13,488 nt of DNA, taken from positions 1 to 13,488 of the forward strand of contig JAYQOT010000059.1 in NCBI GenBank assembly GCA_038144955.1, in the 5' to 3' direction. The notes under the pieces were generated by a model that saw only the letters and a list, made by a program, of their open reading frames with translations, had not been told where the DNA came from and searched no databases. Position 1 is the first letter of the stretch. Every line of letters starts with the position of its first letter. Of this stretch, positions 1-5,286 are shown one piece after another. Source of the DNA: Ga0077527 sp038144955 (GTDB lineage: Bacteria; Pseudomonadota; Gammaproteobacteria; Burkholderiales; SG8-41). Both the position numbers and the translations under genes were made by a program.

Positions 1-1
1 G

Positions 2-490
2 TACTACACCTTCTACACCATTCACCTGGTCAACCACGGCTATACCAAGGCGCTGGCCGGCTGGCTGTGGGCACTCGGCGTGATCTGCGAAATCGGCATT
101 TTCATCTGGATGTCGCATTTGTATCGCGCGTTTTCGCTGCGGGCGATCCTGATCGCCAGTGCGCTGCTGGCGGCGCTGCGCTTCCTGATGATCGGTTGGG
201 GTGCGGACAGTGTCGTACTGCTGCTGGTGGCACAGACCCTGCATGCGGCAAGTTTCGGCTCCTTCCATGCCGCTGCGATCGGCGTGGTGCACAAGCTGTT
301 CCGCGGCCGCCACCAGGCGCGGGGCCAGGCCATCTACGGCAGCCTCGCCTACGGTTTCGGCGGGGCGATCGGCGGTCTGGCGAGCGGTTACGCCTGGAGC
401 GGGCTGGGTGCGACGTGGACTTTTACCCTCGGTGCCGCCTGTGCACTGCTGTCGGCGGCCGCACTGTGGAAAGGACTCCGCGATCTGTGA
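2..490 (+). CDS. MFS transporter, HcaT/MFS_1_like type (3' part only)
   Basis: This is the C-terminal part of an inner-membrane transporter. The frame is open from base 2 and gives 162 residues before the TGA at 488-490; the start lies upstream of the window. Family members are usually about 380-400 residues, so more than half is missing. Five hydrophobic segments are visible: around ALAGWLWALGVICEIGIF, AILIASALLAALRFLMI, VVLLLVAQTLHAASFGSF, the glycine-rich SLAYGFGGAIGGLASGY, and TFTLGAACALLSAAALW. Basic loops between them (HKLFRGRHQARGQ) fit the cytoplasmic loops of an MFS C-terminal half. The H-x-A-SFGSFHAAAIG pattern and the loop after it resemble the group that includes E. coli HcaT (phenylpropionate transporter family). 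The substrate cannot be read from sequence. It is followed after 76 bases by leuC, and I see no terminator between them. An internal ATG at base 80 is not the real start. Confidence 0.8.
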   Translation, partial: YYTFYTIHLVNHGYTKALAGWLWALGVICEIGIFIWMSHLYRAFSLRAILIASALLAALRFLMIGWGADSVVLLLVAQTLHAASFGSFHAAAIGVVHKLFRGRHQARGQAIYGSLAYGFGGAIGGLASGYAWSGLGATWTFTLGAACALLSAAALWKGLRDL

Positions 491-520
491 GCTTTGCCAT
501 GGAGCAGGGCGTTGTTGCTG

Positions 521-529
521 TGCGATAAT
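521..529 (+). promoter_or_regulatory. Candidate extended -10 promoter element for leuC
   Basis: The sequence TGC-GATAAT at 521-529 matches an extended -10 element (TGn plus 5 of 6 bases of TATAAT), 37 bases before the leuC start. There is no acceptable -35 hexamer at 16-18 bases; the nearest, TTGCCA at 494-499, is 24 bases away. The -10 is overlapped by a small perfect inverted repeat, CGAT-A-ATCG at 523-531, which could be chance. No leucine-rich leader peptide or attenuator hairpin is visible between 491 and 566. Confidence 0.3.
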
Positions 530-566
530 CGTAACTCTTTCCGCTTGATAAATCAGGGCATAAGGC

Positions 567-1985
567 ATGGCCGGCAAGACGCTTTACGACAAACTCTGGG
601 ACAGCCATCTGGTTCGCACGGAACCTGACGGCACCGCTTTGATCTACATCGATCGCCACCTGGTGCATGAAGTCACCAGCCCGCAGGCCTATGAAGGGCT
701 GAAACTCGCCGGGCGCAAGGTATGGCGCGGGGATTCCGTGGTGGCTACGGCTGACCACAACACGCCGACGCGCAACTGGGAACGCGGCATGGACGGCATT
801 ACCGATCCGGTGTCGCGGCTGCAGGTCGAAACCCTGGACAAGAACATCAAGGAATTTCCGGTCAAGGTCTATTTCCCGTTCCTCGACAAGCGCCAGGGCA
901 TCGTGCACGTGATCGGGCCGGAGAACGGTGCGACGCTGCCGGGCATGACGGTGGTCTGCGGCGACTCGCATACCAGCACGCATGGCGCGTTCGGTGCGCT
1001 GGCCTTCGGCATCGGCACCAGCGAAGTCGAGCATGTGCTCGCGACGCAGTGCATGGTGATGAAGAAGTACAAGAACATGAAGATCGTGGTCGAGGGCAAG
1101 ACGGGTCCTGGGGTTACCGGCAAGGACATCGCGCTGGCCATCATCGGCAGGATCGGTACCGCCGGCGGTACCGGGCATGCCATCGAATTCTGCGGCAGCG
1201 CTATCCGTGACCTCACCATGGAAGGCCGCATGACGCTGTGCAACCTGGCGATCGAAGCCGGTGCGCGCACCGGCATGGTCGCGGTGGACGACAAGACCAT
1301 TGAATACTGCAAGGGCCGCATGTTTTCGCCGACCGGCGCGCTGTGGGACAAGGCGGCGGCGTACTGGCGCACGCTGGTCAGTGATGCGGATGCCAAATTC
1401 GACACCGTGGTGACGATTAAGGCCGAAGACATCGTGCCGCAGGTGACCTGGGGCACGTCCCCGGAAATGGTGACCACGGTCGACGGCAAAGTGCCGGATC
1501 CGGAGAAGGAAACCAATCCGGTCAAGCGCGAAGGTTATGCGCGCGCGCTGAAGTACATGGACCTGAAACCGAACATGCCGATCACTGATATCCACATCGA
1601 CAAGGTGTTCATCGGCGCCTGCACCAATTCGCGCATCGAGGACATCCGTGCCGCGGCGGCGGTGGTCAAAGGACGCAAGGTGGCTGCCAACGTCAAGCTG
1701 GCGATGGTGGTGCCGGGCTCGGGACAGGTGAAGGCACAGGCTGAACAGGAAGGCCTGGACAAGGTGCTGACCGCTGCCGGTTTCGAGTGGCGCGAACCGG
1801 GTTGTTCGATGTGCCTGGGCATGAACGAGGATATTTTGAATCCGGGAGAGCGCTGCGCCTCGACCTCGAACCGCAATTTCGAAGGCCGTCAGGGTCCCGG
1901 CGGTCGTACGCATCTGGTCAGTCCTGCGATGGCCGCTGCTGCGGCGGTTACCGGACATTTTGTCGACGTACGGACATTGAAATAA
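567..1985 (+). CDS. leuC: 3-isopropylmalate dehydratase large subunit LeuC
   Basis: LeuC with LeuD forms isopropylmalate isomerase, which converts 2-isopropylmalate to 3-isopropylmalate in leucine synthesis in the cytoplasm. The 472-residue product is close to the usual length (about 466-470). It has the aconitase-family features: an N-terminal TLYDKLWDSH, the VCGDSHTSTHGAFGALAFGIG block, and the [4Fe-4S] ligands Cys352 (in GACTNSRIED), Cys413 and Cys416 (in PGCSMCLGMN). The C-terminal segment SNRNFEGRQGPGGRTHLVSP is also typical. The ATG at 567 has purine-rich AGGG and AAGG stretches just upstream (555-564) and gives the standard family N-terminus. It leads the leu cluster and is followed after 15 bases by a small lipoprotein gene. 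Confidence 0.97.
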   Translation: MAGKTLYDKLWDSHLVRTEPDGTALIYIDRHLVHEVTSPQAYEGLKLAGRKVWRGDSVVATADHNTPTRNWERGMDGITDPVSRLQVETLDKNIKEFPVKVYFPFLDKRQGIVHVIGPENGATLPGMTVVCGDSHTSTHGAFGALAFGIGTSEVEHVLATQCMVMKKYKNMKIVVEGKTGPGVTGKDIALAIIGRIGTAGGTGHAIEFCGSAIRDLTMEGRMTLCNLAIEAGARTGMVAVDDKTIEYCKGRMFSPTGALWDKAAAYWRTLVSDADAKFDTVVTIKAEDIVPQVTWGTSPEMVTTVDGKVPDPEKETNPVKREGYARALKYMDLKPNMPITDIHIDKVFIGACTNSRIEDIRAAAAVVKGRKVAANVKLAMVVPGSGQVKAQAEQEGLDKVLTAAGFEWREPGCSMCLGMNEDILNPGERCASTSNRNFEGRQGPGGRTHLVSPAMAAAAAVTGHFVDVRTLK

Positions 1986-2000
1986 CCCAAGGAGATGATC

Positions 2001-2200
2001 ATGAAACGCGTTTTCTTTCTGCTGGTTGCGCTGATGGTTCTTGCGGGTTGTAACACCGTGAGCTCTGTCTGCCAGGACGAGGAAAAAGCCCGCGAGGCGA
2101 TCAACAAATCCACGTATAGATTNNNNNNNNNNACTCGGTGCGCGGTGTGGGCCAGGTCGTGTAAATATGCTGCGTGTCGATCAATAATTCGACGTATTGA
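2001..2200 (+). CDS. Entericidin-like small lipoprotein, split by the assembly gap
   Basis: The start is the ATG at 2001, with the Shine-Dalgarno AAGGAG at 1989-1994 six bases upstream; the in-frame ATG at 1995 directly abuts that SD and is less likely. The product begins MKRVFFLLVALMVLAGC, a short lipoprotein signal with a lipobox LAGC (lipidated Cys17), followed by NTV. This is the entericidin EcnA/EcnB layout (GCNTV, then G-Q-D, then K-A-x-E-A-I). The 10-N gap at 2123-2132 interrupts it. Sequence after the gap re-reads the same stretch (S-V-R-G-V-G-Q and later I-N-N-S-T-Y then TGA at 2198-2200), so the real gene is probably about 120 bases, encoding 39 residues, and ending 13 bases before leuD. 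Entericidins are small membrane lipoproteins linked in E. coli to stationary-phase lysis control; the role of this one is unknown. As printed, the gene is broken and reads in frame into leuD, which is an artefact. Confidence 0.65.
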
Positions 2201-2202
2201 TG
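2053..2202 (+). repeat. Direct near-repeat flanking the gap (probable unmerged contig overlap)
   Basis: Bases 2053-2122 and 2133-2202 align without gaps at an offset of 80 bases with 49 of 70 identities (hand count). The similarity runs right up to both edges of the N run. Of the 21 mismatches, the downstream copy has T (12) or G (8) in all but one. Mismatches fall on all codon positions and create stops in the downstream copy. This is unlike two functional paralogues and more like error-rich contig ends. Confidence 0.7.
2123..2132. other. Assembly gap (10 Ns)
   Basis: Ten consecutive Ns interrupt the small lipoprotein gene between leuC and leuD. The flanks align with each other (2053-2122 with 2133-2202), so the gap is probably a failed join of two overlapping contig ends and not missing sequence. 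Confidence 0.95.
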
Positions 2203-2213
2203 ACGGAGCATTG

Positions 2214-2852
2214 ATGGAAAAGTTTGTCCGCAAGGAGGGGTTGGTCGCGCCGCTGGATCGCGCGAATGTCGATACCGATGCGATCATTCCCAAGCAGTTC
2301 CTGAAATCGATCAAGCGCACCGGCTTCGGCCAGAACCTGTTCGACGAATGGCGTTACCTTGACCGTGGCGAGCCCGACTCCGACAGCACCGGGCGTCCGC
2401 TGAACAAGGATTTCGTGCTGAACCGGAGCCGCTTCATCGGTGCGACGGTGCTGCTTGCCCGTGAAAACTTCGGCTGCGGTTCGTCACGCGAGCACGCGCC
2501 GTGGGCGCTGCTGCAGTTCGGCATCCAGACCATCATTGCGCCGAGCTTCGCCGACATCTTCTACAACAACAGCCTGAAAAACGGCCTGTTGCTGATCAAG
2601 CTCGACGCCAAGATTGTCGACAAGCTGTTCCGCGAAACCGAGGCCAACGAGGGCTACCGCATCGCGGTTGACCTCGAGCAGCAGACGGTGACCACCCCCT
2701 CGGGCGAGAGCTTCAGCTTCGATATCGATCCGCACCGCAAGCACTGCATGTTGAACGGTCTCGACGATATCGGCCTGACGCTGGCACACGCCGACGAGAT
2801 CCGGGCGTTCGAAGCCAAACACAAGACCGCGCAGCCCTGGCTGTTCGCGTGA
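2214..2852 (+). CDS. leuD: 3-isopropylmalate dehydratase small subunit LeuD
   Basis: This is the swivel-domain partner of LeuC in isopropylmalate isomerase. The ATG at 2214 follows GGAG at 2204-2207 and gives a 212-residue protein, the usual length for the family. The family blocks are present: an N-terminal LVAPLDRANVDTDAIIPKQF, then NFGCGSSREHAPWAL (the conserved GCGSSREH substrate-recognition loop), then PSFADIFYNNSLKNGLL, and a C-terminal region ending with HKTAQPWLFA. The longer open frame that begins at 1995 and runs through the Ns into leuD should not be used as the start; it joins the frames only because of the arbitrary length of the gap. Confidence 0.96.
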   Translation: MEKFVRKEGLVAPLDRANVDTDAIIPKQFLKSIKRTGFGQNLFDEWRYLDRGEPDSDSTGRPLNKDFVLNRSRFIGATVLLARENFGCGSSREHAPWALLQFGIQTIIAPSFADIFYNNSLKNGLLLIKLDAKIVDKLFRETEANEGYRIAVDLEQQTVTTPSGESFSFDIDPHRKHCMLNGLDDIGLTLAHADEIRAFEAKHKTAQPWLFA

Positions 2853-2853
2853 C

Positions 2854-2874
2854 GGTGCGGCGTCGCGCCGCGTC
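2854..2874 (+). other. Intergenic RNA hairpin between leuD and leuB
   Basis: The bases just after the leuD stop can form a 9-bp stem (2854-2862 with 2866-2874) with a TCG loop; the inner six pairs are all G-C and there are two G-U pairs. No T tract follows, so it is not a standard rho-independent terminator. It may affect mRNA stability or be chance in GC-rich sequence. Confidence 0.35.
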
Positions 2875-2901
2875 TCCAAATACATATTTCACGGAATCCG
2901 C

Positions 2902-3966
2902 ATGAAAATCGCAGTTCTCGCCGGTGACGGCATCGGTCCCGAAATCGTCGGCCAGGCGCTGAAGGTATTGCGCCGGCTGACGGCGGACGGCCTCAAGCTC
3001 GAATTTGAAGAGGCGCCGTTCGGTGGAGCCGGATTTGACGCGCACGGCGATCCGCTGCCGCCGTCGACACTGAAGCTGGCGAAAGACGCTGATGCCGTGT
3101 TGTGCGGCGCAGTCGGCGGGCCCAAGTACGACGCGCTGCCGCGGCCGCAGCGGCCGGAGCAGGGCATCCTGCGCATCCGCAAGGAACTGGGGCTGTTTGC
3201 CAACCTGCGTCCGGCAGTGCTCTATCCGGAACTGGTCAGTGCCTCGACGCTGAAGCCGGAGGTGGTATCAGGCCTCGACCTGATGATCATTCGTGAACTC
3301 ACCGGCGACATTTATTTCGGCGAGCCGCGCGGCCGCCGCGACAATGCGCGCGGCGAGCGCGAAGGCTACGACACGATGCTTTATTCCGAGCCCGAGATTC
3401 GCCGCATCGCCGAGGTCGGCTTTCAAACTGCGCTGAAACGCGGCAAGAAGCTGTGCTCGGTGGACAAGGAGAACGTGCTCGAGACCAGCCGCTTCTGGCG
3501 CGAGACCGTCAACGACGTGGCGAAAAAATATCCGCAGGTTGCGCTGTCGCACATGTACGTGGACAACGCGGCGATGCAGTTGGTGAGGAATCCCAAGCAA
3601 TTCGATGTCATCGTCACCGGGAACATCTTCGGCGACATTCTGTCCGACGAGGCGTCAATGCTGACCGGCTCGATCGGCATGCTGCCTTCGGCGTCGTTGA
3701 ACGAGGGCGGTGCGGGTCTCTATGAGCCGATCCACGGTTCGGCCCCGGACATTGCCGGCAAAAACATCGCCAATCCGCTGGCGACGATATTGTCGACGGC
3801 GATGATGCTGCGATATACCTTCAACAAGGACGAGTGGGCCTATCGCATTGAGGCGGCAGTGAAAAACGTGCTGGCGGCAGGTTACCGGACGCCCGATATC
3901 GTCGAGCCGGGTTCGAAAAAGGTCGGCACTGTCGAGATGGGCGATGCCGTGGTGGCGGCACTGTAA
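2902..3966 (+). CDS. leuB: 3-isopropylmalate dehydrogenase LeuB
   Basis: LeuB oxidises and decarboxylates 3-isopropylmalate to 2-oxoisocaproate using NAD+, in the cytoplasm, as the next step after LeuCD. The 354-residue product has the standard length. It starts with the family N-terminus MKIAVLAGDGIGPEI. Arginines in GILRIRKELGLFANLRP and RELTGDIYFGE contribute to substrate binding. The catalytic pair is Tyr138 (GDIYFG) and Lys189 (VDKENVLE). The metal-binding aspartates are Asp221 (MYVDNAAM), Asp245 and Asp249 (FGDILSDEAS). The NAD-binding loop is EPIHGSAPDIAGKNIANP. Residue roles are taken from known family structures. The ribosome binding site before the ATG is weak (ACGGAA). The spacing from leuD is 49 bases, containing a small hairpin. 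Confidence 0.97.
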   Translation: MKIAVLAGDGIGPEIVGQALKVLRRLTADGLKLEFEEAPFGGAGFDAHGDPLPPSTLKLAKDADAVLCGAVGGPKYDALPRPQRPEQGILRIRKELGLFANLRPAVLYPELVSASTLKPEVVSGLDLMIIRELTGDIYFGEPRGRRDNARGEREGYDTMLYSEPEIRRIAEVGFQTALKRGKKLCSVDKENVLETSRFWRETVNDVAKKYPQVALSHMYVDNAAMQLVRNPKQFDVIVTGNIFGDILSDEASMLTGSIGMLPSASLNEGGAGLYEPIHGSAPDIAGKNIANPLATILSTAMMLRYTFNKDEWAYRIEAAVKNVLAAGYRTPDIVEPGSKKVGTVEMGDAVVAAL

Positions 3967-4011
3967 TCCCCGGGGAAATTAGTGTAATCTGTTGTTTTAG
4001 AAGGTGTTTTC

Positions 4012-5172
4012 ATGACAAAAACTGGCATCATCGGTTGGCGCGGCATGGTCGGCTCGGTTCTCGTGCAGCGCATGCTGGCCGAGCGTGATTTTGACCTGAT
4101 CGAACCGGTGTTTTTCTCGACCTCGCAGGCCGGCGGAAAGGGGCCGGACATCGGCCGCGCCACGGGTCCGGTCGCGGATGCCAACAGCATTGATGCCCTA
4201 GCGAAGATGGATGTGCTGATTTCCTGCCAGGGTGGCGATTACACCAACGCGATCTTCCCCAAGCTGCGCGCAGCCGGCTGGAACGGTTACTGGATCGATG
4301 CGGCTTCGGCACTGCGCATGCAGCCCGATGCAGTGATCATTCTCGACCCGGTGAATGGTGACGTCATCAATGACGCACTGGCGATAGGCATCAGGAACTA
4401 TATCGGCGGCAACTGCACTGTCAGTCTCATGCTGATGGCGATGGGCGGTCTGTTCAAGGCCGGCCTGGTCGAATGGATTACCGCGATGACCTACCAGGCC
4501 GCTTCCGGCGCCGGAGCCGCCAACATGCGTGAACTGGTAGCACAGATGGGTGCGGTGCACTCGGTGGCGAAACCGCTGCTCGACAAGCCGTCTTCGGCGA
4601 TCCTTGAAATCGATCGTATCGTCGCCGATACCCTGCGTCAGGGAGCGGTGCCGACCGAAAACTTCGGCCACCCGCTGGCTGGCAGCCTGCTGCCATGGAT
4701 TGACAAGGATCTCGGCAATGGACAGAGCAAGGAAGAATGGAAGGGCATGGCCGAAACCAACAAGATACTCGGTCGCGAAGCAAGCCCGATTCCGGTTGAC
4801 GGCGTCTGCGTGCGCATCGGCGCGATGCGTTGCCACAGTCAGGCACTGACCGTGAAACTCAAGCGCGACGTGCCGCTGGCGGAAATCGAACAACTGCTGG
4901 CCAAGGCCAATGACTGGGTCAAGGTCATACCCAACCAGCGCGAAGCCACCTTGAGGGAACTGACGCCTACGGCAGTCACTGGCACGCTGACCGTGCCGGT
5001 GGGGCGCTTGCGCAAGCTGCCGATGGGGGGCGATTACCTGGCCGCATTTACGGTTGGCGACCAGTTGCTCTGGGGTGCTGCCGAGCCGTTGCGCCGCATG
5101 TTGCGCATCCTGCTCAAGGCGGGTGCTGTCGGGGACTCCCCGGTGACCGCCAAAGCCGCCGTAAATGCCTGA
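4012..5172 (+). CDS. asd: Aspartate-semialdehyde dehydrogenase
   Basis: Asd reduces L-aspartyl-4-phosphate to aspartate semialdehyde with NADPH, the branch point for threonine, methionine, lysine and diaminopimelate. The protein has 386 residues, longer than the roughly 340-residue Gram-positive type and matching the proteobacterial type. The Rossmann NADP motif is at the N-terminus (GIIGWRGMVGSVLVQRM). The active-site nucleophile is Cys135 in GGNCTVSLML, and the acid/base is His275 in RIGAMRCHSQAL; both match the E. coli numbering closely. The internal FGHPLAGSLLPWIDKDL and EEWKGMAETNKIL blocks belong to this subgroup. The ATG at 4012 has AGAAGG at 3999-4004 seven bases upstream. It follows leuB by 45 bases with no terminator, so it is probably co-transcribed with leuCDB. 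Confidence 0.97.
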   Translation: MTKTGIIGWRGMVGSVLVQRMLAERDFDLIEPVFFSTSQAGGKGPDIGRATGPVADANSIDALAKMDVLISCQGGDYTNAIFPKLRAAGWNGYWIDAASALRMQPDAVIILDPVNGDVINDALAIGIRNYIGGNCTVSLMLMAMGGLFKAGLVEWITAMTYQAASGAGAANMRELVAQMGAVHSVAKPLLDKPSSAILEIDRIVADTLRQGAVPTENFGHPLAGSLLPWIDKDLGNGQSKEEWKGMAETNKILGREASPIPVDGVCVRIGAMRCHSQALTVKLKRDVPLAEIEQLLAKANDWVKVIPNQREATLRELTPTAVTGTLTVPVGRLRKLPMGGDYLAAFTVGDQLLWGAAEPLRRMLRILLKAGAVGDSPVTAKAAVNA

Positions 5173-5182
5173 TCCGGAAGGA

Positions 5183-5195
5183 AGTGCCGGGCACT
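5183..5195. repeat. Short inverted repeat downstream of asd
   Basis: AGTGCC-G-GGCACT at 5183-5195 is a perfect 6+6 base inverted repeat, 10 bases after the asd stop. It has no following T tract, so it is not a convincing terminator. It could be a small hairpin or a protein-binding site upstream of the fimV promoter region, or chance. Confidence 0.3.
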
Positions 5196-5239
5196 GAAAC
5201 GGGTCAGGAACGGCTGGCTATAAATGCCGAAAATCCCTT

Positions 5240-5245
5240 TATAAT
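5240..5245 (+). promoter_or_regulatory. Candidate -10 element (TATAAT) for fimV
   Basis: A perfect TATAAT lies at 5240-5245, inside an AT-rich pocket (about 5219-5286) that contrasts with the GC-rich surroundings. A second -10-like TATAAA is at 5219-5224. Neither has a recognisable -35 at normal spacing. The position, 41 bases before the first fimV ATG, suits a promoter. Confidence 0.45.
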
Positions 5246-5286
5246 TATGTGGTTGGAAGGCAACATTAGAGGTTTTATTAGCTTGC

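Noticed and set aside
491..566. Leucine attenuator or leader peptide upstream of leuC
   Set aside because: No short ORF with a run of Leu codons and no terminator/antiterminator pair are visible in the 76-base spacer.
423..1958. 511-residue open frame on the minus strand antisense to leuC
   Set aside because: It mirrors the codon structure of leuC, has a His/Arg-rich composition typical of antisense frames in GC-rich genes, and leuC is certain from its motifs.
2001..2200. Two tandem entericidin genes (ecnA/ecnB-like) on either side of the gap
   Set aside because: The downstream copy has in-frame stops, no lipobox sequence visible and mismatches not concentrated at third codon positions; a failed contig merge explains the data more simply, though it is not excluded.
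3967..3976. Palindrome TCCCCGGGGA between leuB and asd
   Set aside because: A 10-base palindrome without loop or T tract; likely chance in GC-rich DNA, not a terminator.
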